Counted from the stretch's first letter, positions 1 to 13,278 are shown. The stretch is DNA of 64,000 nucleotides from Baylisascaris procyonis (GCA_037389465.1 JAZARR010000033.1:930001-994000), one strand, 5' to 3'. Made by a program: numbers and translations. The notes: generated by a model from the letters alone, not told the origin.

Positions 1-3000
1 GCTGCTATGAAGCGTGTAGTCCACACGGCACGGCATTCGCACATTTTGTAGAGCGAACCTATGCCTATCTTAAAAATGTAAATTTTTTTATCGCCCTACC
101 GAGTATGCTGTACGCACTCACAATCACACTATGCAAAAAGACTATGTTTGTGGCCGCAGTGCTGTTGTGATGTTTTGCTGAGATTTTTGCATGGTTTGTT
201 ATAATCAAGTTTATAAAGAGTACGCTTAGGTTTGTTATGCGTGAAAATGGAGATGATTGCAGCAACTGAAAGCACTCAATACGGACAGTGGTCGTGGCGT
301 TCATTCGACGAGTATGCAGGAAGATCGTCGGTACGAGTGGGCCAATTTTGCGGCTGCAGTAGCTGAGACACCACCTGGCTCATTGGCTATCGATATGATT
401 AGTGCATTCGCAACGCATCATTCTGATTCGATTGCAAAGGTCACTCAATTTAGGAATTGAAATGAGCACTAGAAATGAGTGTGCGAGCGGATTATACTTC
501 AAAACATCTGGAGATGACTTGGCAGAGGGAGGAAATGGGGAAGTGCATCTAACCTTCATTACGTTACAGTAAACGCCATTTATGTAGAGGAACAACTATT
601 TTACAATTTGTTGAAGGTTCATTGAACTTGAAAAGTAAATGAGAGCGATGAAAATACTTTATAAAAATTGTTATTTTATTTTTGATGCGGAGTTAATGCG
701 CGGCTCTTCAGCAATTAGAAGAAATGAAAAAGAATCGTATGTTCAGTTTTGCGATGTCGCTTGTTTTTCTAGAGCGTACTGATTACAAGGCATTTATGGT
801 GAAAGGTCGATTGCTTGCAGAAATTTGCATTTTCATTCTTTAAAATCGATGTTTCCAAAAAGAAATCAAGTGAACAAAAAGTTCTATAACAAGAGATCCT
901 GCGAATCTTTTGCCAAGGAGAAGTTTCAGCTTCATTTTACGCTTTATATTTTCGCTATTTTAAGCTAGTGTGCTGGTGGAATTTTTTGGCGAGAAAGAAG
1001 TGTTTAGTGTACGAAAGTGGTCTTTGTTTGAACGGGGAGGAGAACACGGGATAGGAAGGAGGTGTGTTGTAGATTTTGCATGGTATAAAATGGTCCTGTC
1101 TCAAAGAAACTTCCTTCCGTCGCATCGCCGCATATGTAGCATGTTTGCTAATTGTGCTGCTTGAATAGGCTTGAGTTTACCTCGCTTTTTTCGATATCCG
1201 GTCATTCGCTTCATTCATGGTTTGGGCATCTTCATATCAAGAGATCGGAATCTATAGATGTTCGTAAGCAAAAACTGAAGGTAGTATTGCAAGTTTAAAT
1301 GACAATGCGTAATAAAATAAGAATGAAGAGTTTTGATACTGTGCTTTCAGCTTTTTTCTTTTCTTGTTTTCAGTATAACTCACAATCACTTCTTGTAGTT
1401 TAGCCCTTTCTTTCATGCATTATTTTGATGGTAAATATGTCACTGTTATATACACCTACCGCGTGTGCATGCATAGGTGCAATACGTTTGAATATAAAGT
1501 TTTTGCCATTCTATTGGGTGTTAAGAGAGTTCAACCAGGCCGTACCATGAAAGTGTTCTGCCCAGAGGTTACTTGTTTATCTCAAATCGTATGTTTCGAG
1601 TTAATTGATCGTTTATGGATAGCTTGGCATTATTGGAACATTCACATGCAAAGATATTCTTCTGTTACTATGAGTTTGTTTGCAGATCTCAATGGAGAAT
1701 TCACTGCGGGTTGATGGCAATGCCTGGTCGGTGCCATTGGTTTGTGTCCGTCTTGTGCAAATGCTTATCGACATTTTGCACATTCTCAATGAACCGGGTT
1801 TGTTCTTTACTCTTTTTATTGGCTCACTTTTAGTTAGGAATAAATAGCTGATGAAATGATGTTATTACCTGCTGTGTTATGAAAGGTGCTTGGAGTTTTT
1901 CCTTTATTTTTCATTCGTTTGCTGTGTTCTCAGTGCAGTGAATTTCTTTTGGCGTCGAAGCTTTTTCGCTAAATGCAAATATAATCGAAGATATTCATTT
2001 GCTCTGTCTACTGAATATCCGTCACTGAGATCCACCCCATTTGATATGTGTTGTCGATGCAACTGTTCTTCGAGAAAGGAATCGAATGAAGATAAACACT
2101 CGTGCTGTCTGTTAAGGATAAATATCGAAATATGTTTTAGGTTTAATTAAATCGGTATTACTGCTTTGTTGATCAGGCGTTTTACCATTAAGTCGAGTGC
2201 TTCACCTTGCTGTTTGGGTTGGTTGATGTGCTGCTTACAACACAGGCAACATCGCGACTGCTGCTTCTATTTTTTGAAAGAATAAAGACTGACGTTGATG
2301 TGGTAGTTTAACAAATTTTTCATGGAGATTCAAGAAGCGTATCGTTTTTCTCTGAAAAATCGCTAAACTAAGAGTGATTAATTTGGAAGTGATAGGTACG
2401 ATGTCATGAAACATTTTGCACATCTTTTTTTTATATCGGCCGTCCTAAATATCCGAAAGAGATTATCGTGGCGTGCTGTTTGCCTCTATGCTTTTTATTT
2501 CTGAAATAATTTTTCGCGACTTTAAGAGGATGTTTTGTTCAAAGTTTTTTTTTGAGAGGTAGGGGGGGGGGGGGAAGGGGGAGCGGAGAGAGGGGAGGGT
2601 GATAAAGATAGTGCAATTGATATGCAGAGATGAGTGGTGCATTCCGAATATACGAATTATAGAAGAGGGTGATCGGTTAATGGTGATGCTATTCAAAAGT
2701 GATAAACCTTTTGTTGATCTATTCGCCGTAATGGTTCGTCTGTTTCATCGAACGTGGCGCGAGATGCATGCTAGCGAAGAGGATATCAATAAGGTTCAAC
2801 TTTTCATCCACATTTATTTCTTGGATATTGTAAAGCAATTGTATTTTAGTTTCCTTTCTTTGATATTCTTTGCTTTATGTTCATAGCAACTTTGAAAAAG
2901 CACCTTTGCTGAAATTTATACGGTGGCTAATGTAGGATATTTGTTGCTTAACTTGCTAGCCACAAATACTGTGATGATCGAATCTGCTAGTTCGGATATG

Positions 3001-6000
3001 AGACACCTCGTTGAGTATATGGAGCAGTTTTGCGTCTCATTCGGTAATGTCACCGCGCGGAAATCATCAACCGATGGGTAGTATCATATTCAACATTATA
3101 GTAGGGATTTCTGTAATCAGTGTTAATCAGCCCATCGGATGTTTCACGTCTGAAGTGTTTTGGAGATGTCTGATTTTGTAATTTTTGAATGTTATTCTTA
3201 TTCTTTGTTGATATTTGTGTAGGCTAAGCGCTAATTTAGTGCTTTGAATGAAGTAAACAGTCGGTTCCAGTTTTCAACACTTTATCGTACACAATAATCG
3301 GCCAGATTTTTTCTTTTATTTCTTTAGGTTTTGGCGGTGGTTCAAAAACAGATGGATATTTGCCTATCGGAGAGGCCAGAAACGTTGGAAAAACTTGAAG
3401 AGCTTCTCAGTGCGCATTCCTATCCGCATATGCAAAAAATCTGGGAGAGAGAACGCAGTGCAAAAGAGGCAGAAGAGCTGCAGAGTGATGCCGTTAGGCT
3501 TGTTTTACTTGTTTACTCCAAATGTGAAATTTTCAGCTGCTGAAAGACTGTTGTAGGCAACGTTTTGCCTCTAATAAACAGGAAGTAGCCGGCGATACTG
3601 GATGCAGATTTCCTTTTTGGTAATCTCCCAGAGGCTCTGTTTGTTTCATTTGTTGGTATATATTCGGCTGTTCTTTTTTAGTTTGCTTGAATTTGTTTTC
3701 TGAAGATGGGTAGTTTGTAGCTAGGGTCACTTTGCAATGATCCAGGCACGCATCCTTCTCTCCCCTCTTCCATCTTCTGCTTGAAACCTTACTTCGAATA
3801 TGCTTCTTCTTGCATTTCTTCCAATTTACGTTTACTTTTAGAGGCCGTGAATCCTCTAGGTTCTCTTTCTCAATCTTCTTTTCCTCAACTATACGTTGGT
3901 TTTGAGAAGTTTTGAATATGTAGGCCTATTGGTGCATAGGCCAAGAAATGTGCTTATTCCCTCTTCATAGGTATTAAAAGTTAAGCATAGGTCATGGTTC
4001 CGTTTGCTTGCTTTTACTATTACTTGTTTAATTCACCTGTAATGTTTTTTACTTTAAAAGGGTAAGTGAGATGTCGTTTTACAGGGAGTTACGCGAATTT
4101 CTGCGACCCTCTATTGTTGAGCTCATAAAGAAAAATCGAAAGAACGTACTTAAGAATGGCTACACGTTTGGGAAACTCTCAAAAAGCAAGTCCATCCAGA
4201 AAGGTTTTGTCTTTTATTTCATCTCTTTTCTTAACTTGGAGGAAAGGTGGATACGTTTTGTGGTGGGAGAAAGGAGAAGGAAATGCAGCAAAACATTTGA
4301 TTTATGAGTCAAAAGTGAGGTTTTGCGTGGTTTCCTGTCCACACCTATCGGGTTTATTCGATTACTTGTAGCAGCCACCATTTTGATATACACTTTATAT
4401 GCGTTTATATTATGAAATACGGATTTTTTTTTCTTGTTTTTCAGATTGGTTTAGGTTTTCGTGCAGTTACCTAGTCTCGCAAAAGAAGACGATGTGGGGA
4501 GAATGTGAATTTTCAGAACTCCAGATGAGATGATTTTGGGAGGGGAGAGGATGAGGAGGCACACAGTTATCAATACGCTACAAAAAAAAAAACGCCATAT
4601 TTGTGGATAAATTGTAACGTAATGTGTTGATGGCTTATAAGTAAGATATGGTTAAGACAACGCAACAAAACTCAAGAGAATATTTAAAATAGCAGTGAGG
4701 CGCTTTACGATAGTGATCAAAACTGTAATTTATATACACATAGTTAGTAAATGAGGGAAAAAGAAGAAAGAAGTGCAACTTCAATTTTATTGAACTCGTT
4801 TCGCCCGATAGCAGATTAAGCAGAGCTTAATCCCACCAGAGATATCAATTCTCAACGAAAGTCAGCATTCTCGAAAATAGTATTTCAACATAAAGATCCT
4901 CTAATAGTGCCGAATCAGTCAGTTCACTTGCGGCTATTATAACTTGCGCCATTTGAATTCGACGTGATGAGGGTTTAGTCGGCTTTCTTGATGCAAAGTA
5001 AATGAGTTCTGTGCATGGGGAGAGGTTTCGTTTTTTCAGAACGGTGATATATTTCTATTTTTATGTCGATGCGCAGAATTCATTAGGACAACTTTTAACG
5101 GGAGCACTTATAATTATGGCCTAGCATGATCAGTCAAACCGTTCTTGATATAAAAACCGAAGAACTCGAATTGTATCCGAATGTTGCCAATAAATTAATA
5201 GCAATTTGTTGTAGTGCTCATAGTAAGCGAAGGAGGGAGGAAAGGAGAAGGTAGTGGTGCATTGTAGAGAAATTGTTGATTGGTGACTGAATAAGGTTGG
5301 ATGTGAGTTAAATGCAACAAGTTATATGCATTCAACCGCAACTGCACTCACCTTAAATATTAGAGAACGAATGAAGCATGAGTAGAAAATGTCATACATG
5401 TTTCCATCACTGTTTTTTGGTATAGTTTCCAGTTTGTTTTACGAGTAACTGTTGTTAATATTTTATCGCTGAGCGCCAGAGGGTAGGGATAAGGGTACCG
5501 AGATAATAAAAAAGCATTCTGAAAAGAACGGTTACGATAGGAATATTTGAAATGAAATGAGGTATTCTTTCAGTTAATTTTAGGGCAACAATTTTGGCAT
5601 TGGAAGCTCGATCCGAACGAGAAAACTCTTCTTTGTACGGATTGCAACGCTTCCGATAATGCTGTGATTATCGACCCAGCCGTCACTGTAAAAAGTAATT
5701 TAGCATTATGAGTTTATGTTGTCTTGTGTTTTTGTGCTCTTTAGAGGCTTTTTTAGACGTGTTATGTCGATTTCAGCTTTTTTGATAATGTTGTCGGAGG
5801 AAAGGGGAGGAAGTTGTACGAACTTTTGAAAAATTGTCTTCTAGCCGGAAGACAGATTATTACCGTGAATCGTTCTTTTGTTGTTCCAGAGTAGGAGCAC
5901 GAAATAACAGTTTAGTAGAATTTGGGCTAAGTTTATTGCTTTGATGAAACCACTGCTATAGATAGAAGCATATTACAGTATGAGTGATAGTCCCATTGCT

Positions 6001-6753
6001 GTTCTGTAAAGCCTAGCCAAGCACAAACATGACGAAAAAGGATCACTTTGCTTATTTCCTATGTGGGACAATTTTAAAAAATAGTTTCAAATTCACTGAA
6101 ATTTACTCAAAATTGTAAACTGTGTGCTTGTTGCAGTTGCGATATCGGATATACAGCGCGTCTCGACAGGTGGTGAAATCGGAGACGGTATGCATACGTT
6201 AACGAAGAATAAAAAGAACGCTGCAGTGCGGGGTCTGACCTTGGAAGTTGGTGACAAGCCAGACGTCTACCACTTGGTTACTTCAGATGAACCAATCATA
6301 AATGCGTGGATGGATGGTATAAACGCACTCATCGGTTCGTTACATCGATATTGGTGGTGGCGGGAAGGTCAACTGGGGGAAGGGGTATTGGAGTGAAATT
6401 TGCTTTTCGCAGTTAGTCTATTTGGATATTTAAGGCGGAACAAGGCATTGCATTTCTCACTAAAAAGAGAGAACAAACGATCGCGCTTCTCTATTGCTTT
6501 TGCTAATATTTATTGGCTTGAGTCATTCTGCTGATGCTACATTACATGAACTACATTACTCACTAATTTTGGCAATTATTAAATTGCAGGATCGGAACGT
6601 TTGTCAGCACAGGCACAACACCAAGTGGATCGATTCTTGAACATCGAATTAAAAATGAGGCTGCTACAATTGGACCATGTGCCAAATGTTTGCGAGATCC
6701 CTCCTTTACCCACCAATCTTGATTGGATTCCACGTAGCAAAGCCATGGTATAA
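1..6753 (+). CDS. ced-12: ELMO / CED-12 engulfment and Rac-activation adaptor, C-terminal part (5' end outside window)
   Basis: ELMO proteins pair with DOCK180/CED-5 as the Rac exchange factor for apoptotic-cell engulfment and cell migration. Nine exons agree in phase: 3-77 (5' incomplete), 263-439, 1686-1797, 2663-2793, 3328-3497, 4085-4203, 5584-5694, 6137-6334 and 6590-6753 (stop TAA), 418 codons in total. Seen: the end of the ELMO domain (TPPGSLAIDMISAFATHH, then FHRTWREMHASEEDINK), a linker helix (LRPSIVELIKKNRKN), a PH domain from QQFWHWKLDPNEKTLL to WMDGINALIG, then KMRLLQLDHV and a short proline stretch IPPLPTNL where ELMO carries its DOCK SH3-binding PxxP. All align co-linearly with human ELMO1 from memory. 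The intron after 3497 has a GC donor, which phase requires. N-terminal armadillo/RBD parts lie left of the window. The symbol rests on family membership; ELMO is equally valid. Confidence 0.95.
2562..2574. repeat. poly(G) tract in a polypurine island inside an ELMO intron
   Basis: Thirteen consecutive G lie on the coding strand of the intron between ELMO exons 1686-1797 and 2663-2793. They are embedded in about 60 bases of almost pure purine (GGGGAAGGGGGAGCGGAGAG). It is about 90 bases upstream of the next acceptor and could form a G-quadruplex in the transcript. Similar tracts recur across the window. Confidence 0.85.
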
Positions 6754-7719
6754 TTCGTTTCCTTTCATATTGATTATTGCGGCCTCAGTTATCTTCTGCG
6801 GGTTTGTCCATCATTATGCTTGTTATGTTTTCGCATTTGGTCTTGTGTCAAGTACATAATTTACTGAAAATGCTCAATAAGCTTGTTTCACAAAAAATTC
6901 GATAAACCAGACAAAAAAAAAAGCAATGAGTATAGGTGTGAAAAAAGGGAATAGGTGTATATTGAACGCGAAGTGGACTGCCTATGATTGTGAGGTTTTG
7001 TGGCGATGATCGACAAAACCTCACAATCATACATAAATTGTGAACGTGAAAAATTTTTCAGCACATTGTATGGTAATATCGGAATGCTAAATAGGATGCA
7101 TTTGGTACCTCTTAAGCGAAGTAAGCATGTTTTGTTTGCTATAAGTGCACACTTATCTGACTGTTTGCTTTTATATACTCATTTTAAAATATATTCAACC
7201 GAATTTAAAAAGACGTTGTTCTTTGTCGATTCATTTTAGATGCATCGAACCTTATGAGGTTTTTCATCAGCGCTATGGAAGGTTCGCTGTGGAAAATGGA
7301 TGGCTTATTTGGTTGCTGGATAAACGGGTCCATCAACGTTTCAATCTATGCGGTCACGGGTTAGGGGTAATTATTTTACACTTTCTTCAATTCGCCGAAT
7401 CGTTCATTGCCAAGCTCGACACACGAGCTGTTAAGTCGATCTGCATAGTTTAAAATGGTGAGGAACTGAAGCGGTTCCAGGGGTTTTGTCGTGTATGCTT
7501 TTAACTGCCTAATAATCACTTTGTTAAGGTTTCCCACTTTTATTTAGCAGTTATATCTTGAGAAAATCCCCAAAAATGTTTTTGATCTACTGCCTTCTGG
7601 CGTGATCGAGGTGATCGAACTCCTGTCTGGATGTTTATGTTCTCATCAGTGCTTGACTTGAATGCATTCACTACATAAAATTTTGTGATATCCTTATGTG
7701 AGGTATCCCATTGCTTTTT
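6754..7719. other. ELMO 3' UTR and intergenic region, no confident gene
   Basis: This follows the ELMO stop codon. It holds the perfect hairpin at 6983-7031. An open frame at 7145-7453 (+, 102 codons) gives no family I recognise and has no clear splice context, so I do not call it a gene. No AATAAA lies close behind the ELMO stop; the nearest obvious CAATAAA is around 7725, at the edge of the retrotransposon relic. Confidence 0.6.
6983..7031. repeat. perfect 19-bp inverted repeat with 11-base loop
   Basis: The arms 6983-7001 and 7013-7031 are exact reverse complements (TATGATTGTGAGGTTTTGT and its complement), separated by GGCGATGATCG. The repeat begins 230 bases after the ELMO stop codon, so it may lie in the 3' UTR as a stable stem-loop. 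The stem stops abruptly at both ends, shorter than a typical 22-bp or longer pre-miRNA duplex with flanking imperfect pairing. A foldback or MITE remnant is equally possible. Confidence 0.85.
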
Positions 7720-8331
7720 TCTGTCAATAAATGTGAGGCGTAGATTCATATGCAGGTTGAAACCGCCAACACTGTGCGCCTTAAGATTTTCGAACTTGAG
7801 AGTTTAGAATATAGAAGAGAAATGCTTGATTTGGCATTATGCTGTAAAGTTATCAATGGATTTTGTGATGTTTCCTTTGATAGTCTTTTTGCTTTTGCTT
7901 CCCGTTGCAGTCACCATCGCCATCGTTTTCAGTGGGCACGCAAAACATGCTCACTGAACAACGTTCTACACAACTTCCAATATAGAATGATGCGGGTTTG
8001 GAATAGCCTTCCAGAAAATATTGTAGATACTGGGAATTTGACTGTATTTAAGCATCGTCCAGATTCAAGCGATTTATGCGTGGATATTTTGTGGTGTATT
8101 TTGAAGTGCTGCTTTACGATGTATTCGTGGGCGACGTTTTTCTGATCATAGGTATTTTATGTTGTTCTTGTACTCCACTGCTTCACTGCAGGCTTCTCTA
8201 TTCTTCTTTGAATAAAGGTTCCTTGTCGTAAATGTCTGTTCGCCTTAATTTAGCTTTGCTCGTTCTTGTTGTTCATGCTCACATACTTTTCAATATTTCC
8301 CCACCTGGGGACGTTAAAATAGATAAATAAG
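7720..8331 (+). mobile_element. CR1/Jockey-type non-LTR retrotransposon, 3' fragment (decayed)
   Basis: The frame ending at 8145 carries the region after the reverse transcriptase fingers typical of CR1-like elements: RLKIFELESLEYRREMLDL, then LALCCKVING, a segment ending RMMRVWNSLPENIVD, and FKHRPDSSDL. This matches the familiar order (R)LKxLxLESLEYRR, then WNSLPxxVV, then FKxxLDxxL. Just upstream, in another frame, VRRRFICRL matches the VQRRFTKRL motif, so a frameshift lies near 7755. After the stop, about 180 bases of 3' UTR end in an A/T-rich simple tail (ATAGATAAATAAGAT), as in CR1/RTE 3' ends. The catalytic RT and endonuclease parts are absent, so this is a 5'-truncated dead copy. The exact 5' border is uncertain. 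Confidence 0.8.
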
Positions 8332-11300
8332 ATCTGCGGGGCTTGACATCCATTTGTATAAGCGTCAAAAAACCCGCTCTTTTCGAAATAAGGAGTTGTT
8401 GGCTGAGAGCAGAGAGAAAAAATCAAAACGTTCTGAGCGATGTGAAGATTTTGCTAAGGGAAGGGAGAAAAGCGCTAATCGGCTTCGGCTGCGTCGCAGT
8501 TTTTATTTGATTGCAGTGCCCAGAGGATATGAATAGCTATAAAAGTCCAGACCGGCGGATTTTTTATGGTTTCAGTCATTGCCATCGTCTGATCTCTGTG
8601 ATCTGTCCGCTGTTCACTTCTGAAAAATTGCCCAGCAAAACGTGTGATCCACCAGTCGGTTTCTGTGGCTCACGCCTACGCCTTCATTTAGCTGGAATTT
8701 TGAATAAGTCTAGAGCCAGAAAAATTGCTCAAAGTTGCAGTGTACATGTTTCATCTGACATTATTGTCTATCTTCAGTCTTTCAATCGTCTCTTAGTGCT
8801 GCTGAACAACATTCGTAGTTTTTAAAATAAGCGTTTTGGTCATCCTATAAGCTTCCTCATTCGTTTCGTTTATTTGCATTCGCAGCATATGCTGATTTTT
8901 AAACGTCAGACAACAACTTGGATTGTATTGCATATAATTTTTGAAATTTGAAGAGGAATAGAAGTTATGTATGAGAATTGTCGGGCGACAAGCTGAGCTG
9001 AATGAGGATTGAATTTCGTGTCAGACAGGTGCGTCTTATCATAACGTTAAGTTGTTCGGAGCACGGAGAAATTGTTTCGCCCCTTGAGTAACTAATTTCA
9101 CCTTTTTTTCAAGGAAATGAAATGGCATTTGTGTTTTTAGATAGCGTAAAAGCCGTTGAATACGATCGAACGCAGTTAATATTGAATGAAAGATAGAGCG
9201 CAATGGGCATAACGTGTTCTCATCCATCATCTATCAGTATTACTCGTTCAGTGATCAGTATTACTTAGTGTTTGCCCTCACCTAAGTGACAGCCGATGTG
9301 TTTGATGCGCATGCAATCATGTTACTTTTTTCTTTACCACACTTAAGTCATTTCACTTTTTTACATAGGAAAAAAGTCATTTTATTTCGCTGTTATCATT
9401 TTTTCATTGTAACATTTCTCCCTAAATGTTAACATGTTTCTGCTTCATTTACTGCTTTCTAATATCGCATTACTGCATTGAACTTTTAAGCTATAAACCA
9501 AACGATGACAGCATATGTTAATGTCGTCTTATTTGGAAATTAATCATTTGTGTGACCAATAACATTAGAGAAAACTATTCCACGATCGGGATTTGCTGAA
9601 ACGAACAGTCATTTCATCAAATTCCCTCTCTGAATTCCAGAAATTCAGCAAAGCCAAACAACATGACACTAGATATAATTTAAGAAATCGCATCTTGTTA
9701 ATTGTGCATTGAAAACTGAAACTTTAAGGCATCGAGAAACCAAACATGTTAGAGTGAAGCGCATTACAAATTCGCAGTCTGTTTTGAGATCCGCATTAGA
9801 AATCTCGAAAGTCATATTCAACCTTGATAAACCTTAATCTTCACTACCTGCAAAGACGCAAAATTCGGACATCCGGTGAAGTTTCCGGACATGGAAAGAA
9901 CGGTGCTGATGATAGATTGTCCCATTGGATTTCGCTGCTTATTCGTAAATGAGGTTGACGTGACATATGTAAATTCTCGAAAGCGGCAGTTAACACATAG
10001 TGCATCAAATGCAGCAGTAGTTGCGAATATGCGATGCAATTAACGGTGAACAATTACAGTTTTATGCGCATATAATCAGCCGGTAAGAAATATGCAACGA
10101 GGAAGTTACAGTATCAGTATGAGGAACCGTACGACTAAAACAAGCGAGTAGTGCACAACGTTTGAGTGGTTTCCACAGGACATAAGGCCAGACTGATCGA
10201 GGTCCTGACACATATGAGGCCAGATCTAGCTAGAGCACATATATACATTTGATTTACAGCACTACCGGAGTGTAGAAAATACAAGTGACCTCCAGCCCAG
10301 TATGAACACAAACAACACTCATTCTACTTGATAAAGCGAAGAAGGGCGCTGATCTGGCATACGAGCATATCTTTCGACAGGTTTAGTGGTAGTTTGTTGA
10401 TGAAATCGATGGCATGAAATCCACCTCGAGAATGGACTTATGTCTTCGACTTCAGACTCTCAGCAACGCTTCACTTCAACACCATGCAATGCACGTTTGC
10501 ACAGTTTGTGATTCATTCAGGACTCTAGTATCAGGCAGTTAAGGAAGAATGGAAACTATATCAGAAGGCGAAATCCGAACTTGCGATCTTTCGTTATGCT
10601 GGTTGTTCAAGGTTGGAATTGGCTTTTGTTTCAAATTATTAACGAACAGCAATAAAAGGGACGGTGTTGAGGTAGGTGCTTCGGAGAAAAGCCGTATCTA
10701 AATCAACGTAAATAGGGAATAGTACCGTTTATGAATGAAAGAATGTTGCTGCTATGCCACGAATAGCAATAATAAACAAACGCATAGTTAACAGGTAGAG
10801 TCATTAACCAATTAACAGGTAAATTCATTAACTTAACCAGTAATATGGTCCTTGTTTACGCCTTATGATTCTAGATTCTAGTCTCTTCAATGACTTTAAA
10901 AGGTCGCATTTTTACCGTTTCGTGGTGTGAATGTGGGCAGACGATTGGACAGAAATGTCGTAAAAATTAATGCTCCAATAATCTGGTTTTTCAGTGATTA
11001 GGTTTAACACATTATGGTTCTCACTGAAATATGTAACGTCAACGATGTCATATAATTGAGAAAGCGATTTGCTACACTACATAAACATTTAGTGATAAGC
11101 TTACATATATACAACGTGAGTGAACATTACATGCAACCTTAATAGTGATAACTTAAAAACTGCAAAACTCAACATGGACATTGTGGCAGTATGCTTATCA
11201 CACACACACAAAAGACGAGGATTATATATAGGAAGAGGTTGTTTTTTACCTATATGCCATTAGCAATTTCATTTGCACAAAAAGGTGATAGTCCACTTAA

Positions 11301-11393
11301 GGGTTCGGAATAACTGTATAAATTTTGTTTATACCTTCATTTAAGCAGGTCTTTTCTTTAAATTGTTTCATGTTCTTGTCTCACTCTCGGCAG
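8332..11393. other. intergenic region without a supportable gene
   Basis: Several short open frames occur (8354-8536, 8511-8825, minus 9818-10039) with no recognised family. Around 10310-10520 (+) there is a stop-interrupted stretch that still reads like degraded coding DNA (for example DKAKKGADLAYEHIFRQV, stops, then EIDGMKSTSRMDLCLRLQ). I cannot name its parent. Nothing else stands out. Confidence 0.5.
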
Positions 11394-11528
11394 GAACGTT
11401 GTCAGTATGTGGCTCAAATCAGTGGCGTAACTGACAGAGAAACTCTACCAAATACTATAAAACATATAGTCGGAGAATTTCTCATGGATGATAATAGATA
11501 TGCTAGATTGCTGCTGATTATTGATGAG
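11394..11528 (+). CDS. orphan exon candidate, unrecognised
   Basis: This is a 135-base stretch bounded by an AG acceptor (CTCTCGGCAG before 11394) and a GT donor (GATGAG then GTGGGT at 11529). It is open in one frame for exactly 45 codons, phase 0 on both sides, so it could be skipped or included without breaking a frame. The translation is compositionally protein-like (GVTDRETLPNTIKHIVGEFL, DDNRYARLLLIIDE) but matches nothing I know. No partner exons could be phased to it. Chance remains a real alternative; it could also be a piece of an old transposon protein. Confidence 0.3.
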
Positions 11529-13208
11529 GTGGGTGAAAAAAAAATTGTTGTTCAGTATAACCCCAGAAACGCTAAGAAAACGACCTTCCCAACTATGACA
11601 ACATGATCGAGAAAGAAAACACTTAAACGATGAAGAAGCAAGATTTCGACGGAATCAAAATCGACAATGCGGCAGAACAAATACTATTTTACAAAAGTCA
11701 ACCTTTAATCTAGCCTCAGCTATATGTATTGCTTTGATGAATATTTGGAAATTCAATTACCTGCAGGGAACACTTTGAGCGAATATGTTTTATACCTATG
11801 AACATAACCTAAATGCAATGGCAATCCCAAAAGCTTAAAAATAAGATTTGGGATATGGTAGATGACGTATCCTGTTCGTGAGCTGGTTTACGGTAACGAC
11901 TACTGCATATGAAAGAATCGCTCGGACGGCTAAAATAAACGCTGTTTGCGTCTTATCTCTATCCAAGCAACGCTTCTAGGGAAGTAACTTTTTTTAATAT
12001 GGAAATAAATGAAACTATCAACAAAACATTTCTAAGCGAAAAAAAAATGAATGAAAAAGTTTTTTTTTGGCAGCACATATATGAATAAAAGGAACCCTAA
12101 GGTTACCGTTAGATTTTAGAATCGAGCGGCGGCGAAAGTCATCTAAAGAAACTCGCTAATATATACATACAATCGCGTTAAAAGAAACGTACTGAAGAGG
12201 AACGAGCGGATTATATATTATTAATATATATACATATACAGCACAGCTGCTATTTATTAGATAACAAAAAACAATTGCGCTCCTAATATTCAATACAGTA
12301 GAATATACACTTAGAAAGGTCCACTTGCGAGTTTGCTTTGCGCTGCTTTTTGAATTTTTTTTTTTTTTTGGTAATTTTTAGGATTTTGAAGTTTTGTTTT
12401 TTTTTGTTATTTGAAAAGTTAAACGAAGTTGAAGAAACCTGGAAATGTGACTTTCCATGATTCCAACTGGAAGATACGTCACTAAATGAAAAAAAAGCGA
12501 AGATGAAATATTAAACCAAAGAACCCTTTCAGCAAGATCGCTGGTTCAGTTCGGCTTTTTGAAGCAAACAAAATATGTTCACATGAAACAACAATGAGCT
12601 TCAGCTATTTTCATCTTTGAAGTGAATTTCAGTTGTTTTGATAGTTGATTCGAATTGCAGCAATCTGATCCCCTGAATGAATTGAACAATATCATCGAAT
12701 CTCAAAAAGATCCTTAATTTTCACATCAAAATATGCATTGCGTGATCAAATCCATCCTTTTTGCTGACCTATCTCCACCCCTTCCCCTCCCCCCCCCCCC
12801 ACCCGCCCCTTGACTTAGCATTACCGAAGATTTCAACTGCGATCTAAAGTGAGCAGTTGAAGGCACCGCGATTAAAACCTGAGGTTAGTTGAGGTTATTT
12901 ACTTTGCGATCGTTATTACGACCTGCAAGCAGCTTACCGCCTTTCTTTGAACGTTGTTTAATTTTGCTTTCAGAGGCCACGTGACCCGCAGCTGTTGACC
13001 TGAAAGTTAAAGTAAATATCATTAAACGGCTTCCCAAGAGAGAGAGGGTATATATACCTTCTCCTTTCCTCCTCTCCCACCTGACAAGAGGGAGGAGGAG
13101 AGGAACATTTCTAGGTTTTCTTGATCGATAAACGCCAGCCGCCCATCGTTCAACCGAATTTCACTTGGCTGCTTGTATATGCCGAGTGTGTTAAAAAGTA
13201 CTGGCTAC
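11529..13208. other. AT-rich intergenic region with poly(C) tract
   Basis: No gene is visible. It contains A/T-rich sequence, a C12 run at 12789-12800 and, at 13030-13100, the 12-base palindrome GGTATATATACC inside a pyrimidine/purine foldback. In that foldback CTCCTTTCCTCCTCTCCC faces GAGGGAGGAGGAGAGG. Confidence 0.6.
12789..12800. repeat. poly(C) tract, 12 bases
   Basis: C12 continues a pyrimidine-only island (CTTCCCCTCC before it, then ACCCGCCCC). On the minus strand it is the same purine/G-rich pattern seen in the other tracts of this window. Confidence 0.85.
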
Positions 13209-13278
13209 CTGGTAACTCTTTTTCAAGGCCGAGGGATTCATCGGATGTGACCCCTCGGCCTCGAAAAAGAGTGACCAG
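13209..13278. repeat. 27-bp hairpin (2 mismatches) with 16-base loop
   Basis: Arm 13209-13235 pairs with arm 13252-13278 over 27 positions with two mismatches. The core is ACTCTTTTTC plus GGCCGAGGG. A second small perfect hairpin follows immediately (CCAGTGAC and GTCACTGG around 13274-13300). The geometry (~70 nt, ~27-bp stem, small loop) is within the range of a pre-miRNA, but a small foldback transposon is equally likely. I see no conserved seed I could name. Confidence 0.75.

Noticed and set aside
970..1164. Plus-strand ORF in an ELMO intron as an ELMO exon
   Set aside because: The flanking exons 263-439 and 1686-1797 already align without a gap to ELMO (SIAK followed by ISMENSL), leaving no room for it.
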